Assembly (NCBI RefSeq): GCF_900103585.1
Contig: NZ_FNHV01000025.1
Span: 1-56,784 of the forward strand
DNA from: Streptomyces sp. cf386
GTDB taxonomy: Bacteria > Actinomycetota > Actinomycetes > Streptomycetales > Streptomycetaceae
Length of the DNA stretch: 56,784 nucleotides
Direction: 5' to 3'
Positions 25,157-33,788 of the stretch are shown here, one piece after another. The notes under the pieces are model-generated. The model was not told where the DNA came from. It did no database searches and saw only the letters and a list, made by a program, of their open reading frames with translations. The translations under genes and the position numbers were made by a program. Each line of letters begins with the position of its first letter. Position 1 is the stretch's first letter.

Positions 25157-25410
25157 TGCGCACGGAGCCGTCTCTTGTGACGGCTGGGACAACCGCGCTG
25201 CGTTATCGAACGTTAATAGACCCGGGGTACGGATTCCAAGCCGTTCCGCTTGATCATTAACGATTTTCGCCCGGACTTACGGGTCACGAGCGGGCTAAAT
25301 CGGGCGAGTTGACCAAAGCTCAGGAGTCACACAGGTATTGACGGTATGTCAGTTGTTATGCGGAGGGCGTTCGCCCGGTCACCCTTGGTGAGAAGGATCA
25401 AGGGGCGGGG

Positions 25411-26496
25411 TCACGGCCGCCGTACGGCGATGAGCGCCATGTCGTCCGCCATCCCTCCCCTGGAGTGCCGGCGCACGTCCGCCGCGAGCACGCCGATCAG
25501 CTCGGCCGGCTCATGGCGCGCGTTGGCCCGCCCCGCGAGCCCCACCTCGGGGTCGTAGAACACCCCCTCCTCGTCCCGCGCCTCGCTCATCCCGTCGGTG
25601 TACAGCAGCAGCGTGGCCTCGCTCGGGAAGTCGGCGTCCTGGGCCCGGTCGGGCCACGCGCCGAGCTCACCCATGCCGAGCGGCAGCGCGGGCTCCACGG
25701 CGTGCAGCGCGCGCACGGTGCCGTCGGCGTACAGCAGCAGGGGCGGCGGATGCCCCCGGTTGACGAGGCGGACGACGCTGTCGCCGTACGGCAGCTCCGC
25801 GAGCACGACGGTGGTGAACCCCTCGGCGGACTCGACCCCCTCGCTCCGGGCGCGCTCACGGGCCAGCGCCCGCTCCAGTCGCTGGGCGACCGCCTCCAGC
25901 GTGGCCTCCTGCTCGGCGGCCTCCCGAAAGGCCCCGATGACGACGGCGACGGCCCCCACCGCCCCCATTCCCTTGCCGCGCACATCCCCCACGACGACCC
26001 GTACGCCGTGCGGGCTGTCCTGGACGGCGTACAGATCACCGCCGATGGAGGCGCCCTCCTGCGCCGCCTCGTACCGCGCCGCGATCTGGAAGCCGCCGAT
26101 CCGCTCGGCGGGTTCCGGCAGTACCGCGCGCTGGGCCGCCTCGGCGATCTCACGGGCGGAGGCGAGGCGCTCGTCGCTGCGGCGGACGAGGAGGTTGATG
26201 AGGACGGCGAGGACGGAGACGACCACCACGGTGACCAGCTCGGTGATCAGCTCCGCCCGGGGGAGGCCGCCGCGCAGGATGCGGAGCGTGAGCAGGACGA
26301 GGACGGCGGTGACGCCCGTGAGGATCGTGCCGCGCTGCGAGTAGAGCGGGGCGGCGACCAGGGGCGCGGCGGTGAAGAAGGGGGCGCCGGTGAAGCCGGT
26401 GGGCGTGACGTAGTCGTACACGCTCCCCACCCCGATCAACAGGGCCGGGAGCAGCCGGACGAACCGGCGTGCGTACGAGATCCGCCGTTCCTCCAC
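25411..26496 (-). CDS. membrane-anchored PP2C/SpoIIE-type serine phosphatase
   Basis: The product is about 361 aa. Three to four hydrophobic segments lie in the first ~100 residues (LLPALLIGVGSVYDYV; GVTAVLVLLTLRI; LITELVTVVVVSVLAVLINL). A linker helix follows, then a SpoIIE/RsbU phosphatase domain from ~125 with GGDLYAV, VVGDVRGKGMGA, VNRGHPPPLLL, YTDGMSEARD and MADDMALIAVRR. Such proteins dephosphorylate STAS antagonists to release sigma factors. The start is uncertain: I take the GTG at 26496 (VEERRISYARR); a TTG at 26514 is also in frame, and neither has a good ribosome-binding site. No STAS gene is adjacent. Confidence 0.88.
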   Translation of the reverse strand: MEERRISYARRFVRLLPALLIGVGSVYDYVTPTGFTGAPFFTAAPLVAAPLYSQRGTILTGVTAVLVLLTLRILRGGLPRAELITELVTVVVVSVLAVLINLLVRRSDERLASAREIAEAAQRAVLPEPAERIGGFQIAARYEAAQEGASIGGDLYAVQDSPHGVRVVVGDVRGKGMGAVGAVAVVIGAFREAAEQEATLEAVAQRLERALARERARSEGVESAEGFTTVVLAELPYGDSVVRLVNRGHPPPLLLYADGTVRALHAVEPALPLGMGELGAWPDRAQDADFPSEATLLLYTDGMSEARDEEGVFYDPEVGLAGRANARHEPAELIGVLAADVRRHSRGGMADDMALIAVRRP

Positions 26497-26575
26497 GTGA
26501 CCAGGGTTGCCCAAGTGGGGGTGGGGAGCGAGCGGGGAGGGCCGAGCGGAGGGGAGAGGGCGAGGGTGGAAAACA

Positions 26576-26613
26576 CTCAGGGCCGAAACTGACTGATCAG
26601 TTCCGGCCCTGAG
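26576..26613. terminator. terminator downstream of tRNA-fMet
   Basis: CTCAGGGCCG...CGGCCCTGAG closes a long stem (with AAACTG/CAGTTC continuing it, one mismatch) flanked by A-rich and T-rich ends (AAAACA on the left, TTTTC on the right). It immediately follows the tRNA 3' end on the minus strand. Confidence 0.85.
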
Positions 26614-26620
26614 TTTTCAG

Positions 26621-26694
26621 TAGCGGGGACAGGATTTGAACCTGCGACCTCTGGGTTATGAGCCCAGCGAGCTACCGAGCTGCTCCACCCCGCG
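26621..26694 (-). tRNA. initiator tRNA-fMet (CAU)
   Basis: The minus strand starts CGCGGGGTGGAGCAGCTCGG, has the anticodon arm TGGGCTCATAACCCA (CAT anticodon with the three G-C pairs diagnostic of initiator tRNA) and the T arm GCAGGTTCAAATCCTG, and ends CCCCGCTA. The first base C is mismatched to the acceptor partner, another initiator mark. It is 74 nt; the CCA is not encoded. Confidence 0.96.
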
Positions 26695-26774
26695 GCGATG
26701 ACTTAACAGTACCCCATCCGCAGGACCGGAAGCACACGGCTTTCCCTCGACGCCGCAGAAGAGAGCTGTATCAC

Positions 26775-27908
26775 TCAGGCCGGCAGGTGCCCGTTCGGCG
26801 TCTTCGCCCGGTCCTCGTACTCCGGCAGGACCAGGACATCCACGCCCTCCCCCGCCAGTACGCCGCTCCCGTCGGCCCCCGTCACGAACGTGTCCGGCTC
26901 CCGCCAGGCCGTCACCACCCGGCGCACCCCGGCCTCCAGGATCAGCCGCGCACACGGCGCGGGCCGGGAGGCGCGGTGGGTGCAGGGCTCCAGGCTGCTG
27001 TACACCGTCGCGGAGGCCAGCCGCGGATCCCCCGGCGCGATCTTCGCGAGCGCCGCCTCCTCCGCGTGCACCACGGGATCGCCGCCCTCCCTGGAGTACC
27101 CGCGCGCCAGCTCGGTCCCGTCGGCCGCCACGACCACCGCCCCGACGCTGAAGGCCGTCCGTGACGGCGGGCACTGCGCCGCGAGGTCGCACGCCAGCGC
27201 CAGCCAGTGCCGGTCGGCCGCGGCGGGCAGGCCGCCGGTGCCGGGCGCGGTCGGCTCGTAGCGCATCAGCACGACGTCCTCGATGCGCCGCGTCTCCAGC
27301 AGGCGCAGCCGCCCGCCCTGATATCCGCCCGGCCCGAACAGCCGGGGCGCGTCCGGGTCGCCCACGAACAGCGGCGCCAGCACCAGCTGCAGTTCGTCCG
27401 CCAGCCCCTGCTGGAGCAGCTGCGTGTGGATCGTGCCGCCGCCCTCCACCATCAGCCGCTCGACGCCGCGCACCTCGCGCAGATGCGTCAGCAGGCCCCG
27501 CCAGTCCAGCTCCGCGCCCAGCGCGACGACATCCGCCGCGACCGGGGTCCGCCGCAGCCGCTCGGCGCCCTTCTCCGTCGTGTAGACGACCTTCTCGCCG
27601 CCCGTGTGCCAGAAGTTCGCCGTCGGGTCCAGCTCGCCGGACGCGCTGACCGTGACCTTCAGCGGATACTCCGGCTTCCCCGCCGCCACCCGCGCGGCCC
27701 GCCGCTCGGCCGAGTTCACCAGCAGCCGGGGGTTGTCCGCCCGGATCGTGCCGGCGCCGATCAGGATCGCGTCCACGCCGGCCCGCACCTCGTCGACCCG
27801 GTCGAAGTCGGCCGGGCTGGACAGGAGCAGGCGCTCGGGGGTGGTGTCGTCGAGGTAGCCGTCCAGGGAGACGGCGGCGGACAGCAGGACGTAGGGGTAC
27901 GGCGGCAT
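26775..27908 (-). CDS. RibD-like bifunctional protein with swapped domain order
   Basis: The product is 377 aa. Residues ~1-215 are a RibD C-terminal-type (DHFR-like) reductase: VLLSAAVSLDGYLDD, AILIGAGTIRADNPRLL, LMVEGGGTIHTQLLQQGLAD. Residues ~230-377 are a RibD-type zinc deaminase: VHAEEAAL and SLEPCTHRASRPAPCARLIL carry the His and two Cys zinc ligands. In ordinary RibD the deaminase comes first. The predicted role is deamination and side-chain reduction of the pyrimidine that GTP cyclohydrolase II makes; ribA is 0.7 kb away. The ATG at 27908 has GGAGAG 8 bp upstream. It is divergent from a MarR regulator with a perfect palindrome between them. The pathway end product is uncertain, since no ribE or ribH is present. 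Confidence 0.85.
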   Translation of the reverse strand: MPPYPYVLLSAAVSLDGYLDDTTPERLLLSSPADFDRVDEVRAGVDAILIGAGTIRADNPRLLVNSAERRAARVAAGKPEYPLKVTVSASGELDPTANFWHTGGEKVVYTTEKGAERLRRTPVAADVVALGAELDWRGLLTHLREVRGVERLMVEGGGTIHTQLLQQGLADELQLVLAPLFVGDPDAPRLFGPGGYQGGRLRLLETRRIEDVVLMRYEPTAPGTGGLPAAADRHWLALACDLAAQCPPSRTAFSVGAVVVAADGTELARGYSREGGDPVVHAEEAALAKIAPGDPRLASATVYSSLEPCTHRASRPAPCARLILEAGVRRVVTAWREPDTFVTGADGSGVLAGEGVDVLVLPEYEDRAKTPNGHLPA

Positions 27909-27946
27909 CGGCGCGCTCTCCGGCTCGGCGGTCTCGGGCTTGGTTA

Positions 27947-27963
27947 AAGTTTGAAACAAACTT
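27947..27963. promoter_or_regulatory. MarR operator, perfect 17-bp palindrome
   Basis: AAGTTTG-AAA-CAAACTT is a perfect 7+3+7 inverted repeat, 11 bp before the MarR-type start codon and 38 bp before the RibD-like start on the other strand. The TTTGAA half resembles the TTCAAA halves in the two palindromes upstream of ribA, which suggests one regulator for all three promoters. Confidence 0.7.
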
Positions 27964-27974
27964 ACACTGGCGGC

Positions 27975-28490
27975 ATGACGACCCGCTGGCTCACCCCCGA
28001 GGAGCAACGCGCCTGGCGCGCGTACATCGGCGCCGCCCTCCTCGTCGAGGACGCGCTCGACCGGCAGCTCCAGCAGGAGGCCGGCATGCCGCACATGTAC
28101 TACTCCATCCTCTCCACTCTGTCCGAGTCCCCGGAACGCCGACTTCGGATGACCGATCTCGCGGAACGGCTGAAGATCACCCGCAGCCGGCTGACGTATG
28201 CCGTCTCCCGTCTGGAGAAGGACGGCCTGGTGCGGCGCGAGGACTGCCGCTGGGACAAGCGGGGCAGCGTGGCGGCGCTCACCGACGAGGGGATGCGGGT
28301 GCTGGAGGGTGCGGCCCCGGGTCATGTCGAGACCGTACGGTCGCTGCTCTTCGACCGGCTGACCCCGGAGCAGGTCGGGCAGCTGGAGGAGATCTTCACC
28401 GCGGTCGGCGAGGGGTTCAAGGGGGAGGGCGCGCACGGCACCGCGGACGACGTGCCGTGGCGGCGGCGGTCCTCCAAGCCCTGTTCGTGA
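27975..28490 (+). CDS. MarR-family regulator of the ribD-like/ribA module
   Basis: The product is 171 aa. The winged-helix region is at about residues 55-105: RMTDLAERLKITRSRLTYAV is the HTH and VRREDCRWDKRGSVAALTDEG is the wing. Helices before and after would dimerise. The start at ATG 27975 gives MTTRWLTPEEQ, a common N-terminus in this family; the reading frame upstream covers the operator. The gene sits between the RibD-like gene (divergent) and ribA (same strand, 131 bp downstream), and TTCAAA-type palindromes lie in front of all three, so autoregulation and control of both enzymes is likely. The ligand is unknown. Confidence 0.88.
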   Translation: MTTRWLTPEEQRAWRAYIGAALLVEDALDRQLQQEAGMPHMYYSILSTLSESPERRLRMTDLAERLKITRSRLTYAVSRLEKDGLVRREDCRWDKRGSVAALTDEGMRVLEGAAPGHVETVRSLLFDRLTPEQVGQLEEIFTAVGEGFKGEGAHGTADDVPWRRRSSKPCS

Positions 28491-28527
28491 TCGGCCGAGC
28501 CTGTTCGTGACCTGCGCGACAAACTTG

Positions 28528-28592
28528 TTGCTTCAAATTTAAAGCATGGGGTAGGGTCCTGATCCGAGGAGCTGCTTCAAATCTGAAGCAGC
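28528..28592 (+). promoter_or_regulatory. ribA promoter with two overlapping MarR-like palindromes
   Basis: TTGCTT (28528-28533), 18 bp, TAGGGT (28552-28557) is a plausible housekeeping promoter. GCTTCAAATTTAAAGC (28530-28545) overlaps its -35 and spacer. A perfect 9-bp inverted repeat, GCTGCTTCA-AATC-TGAAGCAGC (28571-28592), lies downstream in the likely 5' leader. Both share the TTCAAA half with the palindrome at 27947, so repression by the adjacent MarR protein is likely. The second palindrome could also act as an RNA hairpin. Confidence 0.65.
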
Positions 28593-28621
28593 AGGCCCTG
28601 TACGGAACCCGGAGAACCCGC

Positions 28622-29266
28622 ATGCCCGACTTCACCGCCGCCGCCACCCAGCGCGCCCGTGTCCGGGTCCCGCTGCGCTTCCACGACGGCTACCGCGTCG
28701 ACACCGAGCTGGTCACCTTCCACGGCCTCGCCGACGGCCTGGAGCACCTCGCCGTCGTCATCGGCGACCCGGCCCCCGGCACCACCCCGCTGGTCCGCCT
28801 CCACTCCGAGTGCCTGACCGGCGACGTCTTCGGCTCGGCCCGCTGCGACTGCGGTCCCCAGCTGCGCGAGGCCGTCGAGCGCATCGCCGAGCGCGGCGGC
28901 GTGCTGCTGTACCTGCGCCAGGAGGGCCGGGGCATCGGGCTCTACAACAAGCTCGACGCGTACGCCCTCCAGGACCAGGGCCTCGACACCTACGCCGCCA
29001 ACGCCGCCCTGGGCCTGCCCGAGGACGCCCGCGACTACACGGCGGCCGCCCAGATGCTCACCGCCCTCGGCATCGGCGAACTGGACCTGCTCTCCAACAA
29101 CCCCGACAAGGCCGACCAGTTGCGCGACCTCGGTATCGAGGTCCGCGACCGCGTCCCCACCGGCGTCTTCGCCACCCCGGACAACGTCCGCTACCTGCGC
29201 GCGAAGGTCCTGCAGACCCAGCACACGCTGCCGCTGGGCGACCTGGCGGGACTCAACGTGGGCTGA
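28622..29266 (+). CDS. ribA: GTP cyclohydrolase II (stand-alone RibA)
   Basis: The product is 214 aa, the length of stand-alone RibA without a DHBP synthase domain. Zinc ligands are C64, C75 and C77 (HSECLTGD; SARCDCG). The catalytic block RQEGRGIGLYNK is followed by the AYALQ segment that keeps Tyr114. This suggests canonical GCH II, not the Streptomyces variant in which I recall this Tyr being replaced and the formamide retained. NNPDKAD and DRVPTGVF are further signatures. It opens the GTP ring to give the diaminopyrimidine used for riboflavin. The ATG has GGAG about 8 bp upstream. It is probably a second copy apart from the main rib operon. Confidence 0.92.
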   Translation: MPDFTAAATQRARVRVPLRFHDGYRVDTELVTFHGLADGLEHLAVVIGDPAPGTTPLVRLHSECLTGDVFGSARCDCGPQLREAVERIAERGGVLLYLRQEGRGIGLYNKLDAYALQDQGLDTYAANAALGLPEDARDYTAAAQMLTALGIGELDLLSNNPDKADQLRDLGIEVRDRVPTGVFATPDNVRYLRAKVLQTQHTLPLGDLAGLNVG

Positions 29267-29279
29267 GCGGTAAAGGGAA

Positions 29280-29311
29280 GGGGCGGGTGTCCGGTATCGG
29301 ACACCCGCCCC
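29280..29311. terminator. bidirectional hairpin terminator
   Basis: A perfect 14-bp stem, GGGGCGGGTGTCCG / CGGACACCCGCCCC, with loop GTAT lies between the convergent ends of ribA and the subtilase gene. Confidence 0.85.
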
Positions 29312-29348
29312 TCACTCGTGTGAGACGACTACAACAGCCGTACGACGG

Positions 29349-32300
29349 CTACGGCGTGACCTTCTCGATCGTCACGCCGCCCACGCCCGCGGTCGTCCCG
29401 CGCGCGTTCACGAGCCGTACCTCACCGAAGAGCTGCCGGCCCTCGGGCACGGCCCGCGCGACGGTGACGTCCGCCGACACCTTCGCCGCGTCGCCCGTGC
29501 CGAGCTTCACCGGCGTCGACTCGTCGACGCTGACCTGGCCGAGCGCGGAGGAGAAGAACGCGTCCCGGTAGTCGAAGGCGGTCGAGCCGGACGGCACCTC
29601 GAAGCCGACGACCTCGACCGTGTAGGTACCGGCGGCCGGGTTCGCGATGGAGACGGCCTCCTCGGAGTCGCCGTCCGCGGACTGGCCGACGAGCTTGCCC
29701 TCGGCGTCGTACACGTTCAGGTCGAGGTCGGAGCCCAGGTCGGAGACCTTGCCGATGGCGACGTCCAGGGACGTGGTGCCCTCGGGCACCTCGACGGTGC
29801 TGGTCTGCGACGCGCCGTCGGCGATGGTCGGCCGCGCGGTCTTCGACGAGCCGAGCGCACCGCCCTTCAGCTTGCCGTCGACGGCCTCCAGCTTGTTGGT
29901 CACCGTCCAGGAGGCGGCGATCGGAGTGCCCACCTTGGCCTCCGGCACGGTCACGGCCTCCGGGGCGAAGGACGCGCCGTAGACGGTGGCATTCAGCTTG
30001 TACGGGTTGTCCAGCAGGGGCGACGTACGGCGGGAATCGACCTCGATCTCCCAGACGCCGGGCAGCGGGTCCTCGTAGGAGGCGATGTCCGTCGTGTTCG
30101 GGTCGTCGTCGGCGGCCGTGACGCCGTACGGGCTGATGGCGCTGAACTTCGTCAGGCTGCCCTCCGCCAGTCCGTCCAGCGTGACCTGGAGCGACTTCGC
30201 GCCCTCGGGGACGGTCACGAAGTAGGACTTGAAGTTGTTGCGCTGCACCGAGCCCGAGGCGGTGAAGGTGTGCTGGACCGGCGTGGAGACCACGACGGTG
30301 TTCAGGATCTGCTGGTCGACGCCCACGGTCCTCGGGTCGTCGGCCTGAAGGATCGCGCTCTTGATGCCCGCGTGCTTGGGGGCGGCCTGCACCTTGACGG
30401 TGACCGCCTTGTTCAGCGGCAGGTCGACCACCCTCGGGCCGACGATCGAGAAGGTGCGCGCCTTGTTGTTCGCGAGGCGCAGGGTGTGCGGGAGCGAGCC
30501 GGCGGGGCCGGACGTACGGGTGATGGTGACGTCGTACGTCTTCTTCTGCCCGGCCTTGAGGCCGCCCTCGCGGTCGTAGACGCCCGTGCCGAAGCCCGGT
30601 GTCTTCAGCGCCTGGTCGAGCGCGGTGTCGACCGGGGCCTTCACGGCGTAGTCGTGCGCGGTGGCGCCCGCCTTGATGGCCTTCCAGGCGTCGGCGACGT
30701 CGATGAGACCGGCGCCTTCCTCGTATGCCTGCAGTCCCTCGATGTGCTTGGCGGTCGAGGTGAGGGCCGTGCGCAGCTTCTCCGGCGTCAGCTTGATGCC
30801 CCGCTGCTTGGCGGCCGACAGGAGCAGCGCGGACGAGCCCGCGGCCTGCGGCGACGCCATCGAGGTGCCGTTGTACATCGCGTAGCCGGCCGGCAGCTTC
30901 CAGCCCGCCTCGGCGATCGGGGCGCCGGGCATCCAGGCCGGGATCGTGCTGACCGCGGAGCCGGGGGCCACGATGGTCGGCGTGAAGCCGCCGTCCTCAC
31001 GCGGGCCGCGCGAGGAGAAGTTGAACAGCTGGTACTCGTTCTCCACGCCGGTGCCGTAGTTGGCGGCGAAGGTCTCCTTGGAGACGCCCGCGCCGACCGA
31101 GATGACCTTGTCGGCGAGGCCGGGGTCACCGATGGTGTTGGCGCCGGGGCCGGAGTTGCCCGCGGAGATGACGAGCTGGACGCCATACGTGTCGATGAGC
31201 CGCGTGTAGAGCTCGGCGCGGGCGTTGTTGCCGTCGTTCAGCGGGGGCAGGCCGCCGATGGACATGTTGACGACGTCGACGCCGCGGCCCGCGACGAGGT
31301 CGATCATGCCCTCGGTGAGCGCGACGTTGCTGCAGCCGGGTCCGAAGACGCAGGCGCGCGAGGAGACGATCTTCGCGCCGGGGGCGGCGCCGTTCATCTT
31401 GCCGCCGAACATGCCGTTGGCGGCGGTGATGCCGGCGACGTGGCTGCCGTGCGAGCCGGCGGTGAGGCCGATGTTGACGAAGTCGGCCTTCTTGCCGACC
31501 CAGTCGCCGCCCAGCGGGTCCATCGGGACGTCCCCCCGGACCTCCACGACGAAGTCCTGGCTCTCGGGGATGTCCGTGGCCGGGTTGTCCGTGCCGAAGT
31601 GGCCGACCTGGTGGCCGTCCTTGTACGGCTTCATCGGCGTGTCGTCGGTGAAGTCGCCGTTGTCGTTGACGTCGACGGTGACCGTGCCGGCGGCGGCGTT
31701 GTAGAGGACGCCCCAGTCGTCGGTCGTGTCGCCGTCGCGGTTGGCGTCACCGTCGGCGTCGCCTTCCGCGGCCTTGCCCTGTGCGGTGACGGCCTCGCGG
31801 AAGGTGCTGATCTGGTACGAGCCCTCGGGCGCCGTCCAGCTCTTGCCGCCGTAGGTGAAGGACGGCCCGGAGACGGAGGTGGTCATCGCCCGCCAGGTGC
31901 CGTCGCCGTCGAGGATCGGGTCGGTGGCGGTCACCCAGTCGACGATCTTGCGCTCGCCGGTCGTCGTCTTCTGCAGCGCCGGGCTGGCGAGGTCGACGCC
32001 GGTGTCGAGGACACCGATGGTCACTCCGCGCCCGTCCGCCTTCGGGTTCTTCTTCACGAAGTCGACGGCGCCCGTCTCGAAGGACGGGTTGTACGGGTTC
32101 TTCGCGGGGGTGTTCTGGTCCGGGCCCGGGTAAGTGGCCGCGGAAGCGGTCGACTTGCCGCCCCCGTCGAGGTTCGGCTGCTCAAGGGGTATCTCGTCCC
32201 GCAGGTCGATGGCCTGCACGGAGGAGAGCTTCGCGGCGGCGGCGATGGCCGAGTCCGCCTTGCCGGTCGGCACGGTGGCCCGTACGTAGCCGAGCTTGTC

Positions 32301-32627
32301 GTACGTACGGCCCACGGAGCCGCCCTTGACGGCGTCCAGCTCCGCGGCGACCTTCTCGGTCTGGCCGGGCGCGGTGGCGATCATCATCGTGACGGTCTTG
32401 TCGCGCTGTGCCTTGGCCTCCGCGAGGAGGTCGGCGTCGTCCGAACCCAGCTTGTCGTGGGCGGACTTGACGCCGGGGTCGGCCGCGGTGGCGGTGGAGC
32501 CGTCCGCGGCGAGGGCGAGGGGTATGGGCCCGGCCGCGGAGAGCGCGGCGACGAGCCCTGCGGCCACGGCGATACGGGCGGCGCGTTTCGCGCCCGATAT
32601 CGGGGCCGAGTGGGGGGTGGTGGGCAT
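29349..32627 (-). CDS. large secreted subtilisin-like serine protease (S8)
   Basis: The product is 1092 aa. The signal peptide is at ~1-42 (basic start, ARIAVAAGLVAALSAAGPIPLALA). A pro-region lies at ~50-150 (inhibitor I9-like segment with TVTMMIATAPGQ). The S8 catalytic domain follows: Asp in VTIGVLDTGVDLAS, His in GSHGSHVAGITAANG, Ser in NGTSMASPQAAG. There is an unusually large insertion between Asp and His. The C-terminal ~450 residues are beta-rich, with two PPC-like pre-peptidase domains (GVWEIEVDSRRTSP; TYTVEVVGFEVPSG). It probably degrades proteins outside the cell. The ATG at 32627 has AGGGA 5 bp upstream. It stands alone between ribA and arsM. Confidence 0.9.
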   Translation of the reverse strand: MPTTPHSAPISGAKRAARIAVAAGLVAALSAAGPIPLALAADGSTATAADPGVKSAHDKLGSDDADLLAEAKAQRDKTVTMMIATAPGQTEKVAAELDAVKGGSVGRTYDKLGYVRATVPTGKADSAIAAAAKLSSVQAIDLRDEIPLEQPNLDGGGKSTASAATYPGPDQNTPAKNPYNPSFETGAVDFVKKNPKADGRGVTIGVLDTGVDLASPALQKTTTGERKIVDWVTATDPILDGDGTWRAMTTSVSGPSFTYGGKSWTAPEGSYQISTFREAVTAQGKAAEGDADGDANRDGDTTDDWGVLYNAAAGTVTVDVNDNGDFTDDTPMKPYKDGHQVGHFGTDNPATDIPESQDFVVEVRGDVPMDPLGGDWVGKKADFVNIGLTAGSHGSHVAGITAANGMFGGKMNGAAPGAKIVSSRACVFGPGCSNVALTEGMIDLVAGRGVDVVNMSIGGLPPLNDGNNARAELYTRLIDTYGVQLVISAGNSGPGANTIGDPGLADKVISVGAGVSKETFAANYGTGVENEYQLFNFSSRGPREDGGFTPTIVAPGSAVSTIPAWMPGAPIAEAGWKLPAGYAMYNGTSMASPQAAGSSALLLSAAKQRGIKLTPEKLRTALTSTAKHIEGLQAYEEGAGLIDVADAWKAIKAGATAHDYAVKAPVDTALDQALKTPGFGTGVYDREGGLKAGQKKTYDVTITRTSGPAGSLPHTLRLANNKARTFSIVGPRVVDLPLNKAVTVKVQAAPKHAGIKSAILQADDPRTVGVDQQILNTVVVSTPVQHTFTASGSVQRNNFKSYFVTVPEGAKSLQVTLDGLAEGSLTKFSAISPYGVTAADDDPNTTDIASYEDPLPGVWEIEVDSRRTSPLLDNPYKLNATVYGASFAPEAVTVPEAKVGTPIAASWTVTNKLEAVDGKLKGGALGSSKTARPTIADGASQTSTVEVPEGTTSLDVAIGKVSDLGSDLDLNVYDAEGKLVGQSADGDSEEAVSIANPAAGTYTVEVVGFEVPSGSTAFDYRDAFFSSALGQVSVDESTPVKLGTGDAAKVSADVTVARAVPEGRQLFGEVRLVNARGTTAGVGGVTIEKVTP

Positions 32628-32906
32628 GGTGGTCCCTGGTGCTGAAGGAACGTAGGCGTCGGCGGCCGGATCGAGCACCTTCGACCGCCGCGGTCCGGAC
32701 AGTGATCCCGGATGATCGCCCAGCTTTCCTCAAGGGACCGATTTCTGTTGATAGTTCACGGAGGCGAGATCGCGGACTGGCACATACTCGCCATACGCCA
32801 CCACGGACTTAACGGATCACGCTGTGACATTCCTGTGGGGCGACAGGGGCTGGTGGGGCTTCTGATGGGATTTCCGGTGAGGTTCTTGGTGGGGGTTCCT
32901 GCTGCG

Positions 32907-33689
32907 TCAGACCGTCGGCTTCACGGCCCGGACGACGGCGGAGTGCATGCCGTCGGCGACGCTGTGCGTGGGCGTGACCTCGACGTCCGTGAACCCCGCG
33001 GCCTCCAGCCTCGCCCGGTACTCCGCGAAGGACAGCGCGCCGGCGATACAGCCGACGTAGTCGCCGCGCTCGCCCCGTTGGGCGGGCGTGAGGGTGTCGT
33101 CGGCGACGACATCGGTGACGCCGATCCGGCCGCCTGGCCTGAGCACACGGAAGGCCTCGGCGAAGACGGCCGGCTTGTCGACGGACAGGTTGATGACGCA
33201 GTTCGAGATCACGACGTCGATCGTGGCGGCGGGCAGCGGGACGGCCTCGATGGTGCCCTTGAGGAACTCGACGTTGTCGGCTCCCGCCTTCCTCGCGTTG
33301 GCGAGGGCCAGGGCGAGCATCTCCTCGGTCATGTCCAGCCCGTACGCCTTGCCGGTCGGGCCGACCCGGCGGGCGGAGAGCAGGACGTCGATGCCGCCGC
33401 CGGAGCCGAGGTCGAGGACGCGCTCGCCCGGGAGCAGTTCGGCCACGGCGGTGGGGTTGCCGCAGCCGAGGGAGGCGGCGAGGGCTTCGGCGGGGAGGGT
33501 GTCGCGGTCGGCGGCGGCGTAGAGGGTCGAGCCGAAGTTCTCGTCGATCTCGACGGGCTCGGGTCCGCGATCGTCGGTTCCACAGCAGTCGGAGCCGCAG
33601 CAGGCGGTGCCGCCCTCGGTGACCTTCAGGGCTGCGGTGGCGTACCGCTGACGGACGGTCTCGCGCAGGTCGGTGGGCTGGTCGGTCAT
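32907..33689 (-). CDS. arsM: arsenite S-adenosylmethionine methyltransferase ArsM
   Basis: The product is 260 aa. It methylates As(III) to methylated, partly volatile forms. The SAM-binding motif is LDLGSGGGIDVLL followed by GLDMTEEML. The three arsenic-binding cysteines expected of ArsM are C76 (GCGNP), C164 (ISNCVINLS) and C214 (YVGCIAG). An extra Cys-rich N-terminal patch (C30, C31, C35, C36) is also typical. The ATG at 33689 has AGGAGT upstream. It is divergent from arsR with ATCGAA-type repeats in the 99-bp gap, so it is probably derepressed by arsenite. Confidence 0.93.
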   Translation of the reverse strand: MTDQPTDLRETVRQRYATAALKVTEGGTACCGSDCCGTDDRGPEPVEIDENFGSTLYAAADRDTLPAEALAASLGCGNPTAVAELLPGERVLDLGSGGGIDVLLSARRVGPTGKAYGLDMTEEMLALALANARKAGADNVEFLKGTIEAVPLPAATIDVVISNCVINLSVDKPAVFAEAFRVLRPGGRIGVTDVVADDTLTPAQRGERGDYVGCIAGALSFAEYRARLEAAGFTDVEVTPTHSVADGMHSAVVRAVKPTV

Positions 33690-33730
33690 GGCTCACTCCT
33701 GGGTGGCTACGAACGGGCTGCATTGAAGTT

Positions 33731-33771
33731 CTTCGATGCAGATGCCTCCAACGTTGCGCCTTGAATCGAAG
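33731..33771. promoter_or_regulatory. candidate ArsR operator(s) between arsM and arsR
   Basis: CTTCGAT (33731-33737) and ATCGAAG (33765-33771) are inverted copies 27 bp apart in the AT-rich divergent promoter. Each sits in a TTGAA..TCGAAG-like context. The spacing suggests two half-sites or two dimers covering both promoters. Confidence 0.5.
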
Positions 33772-33788
33772 GATGTCAACATAGAAGT

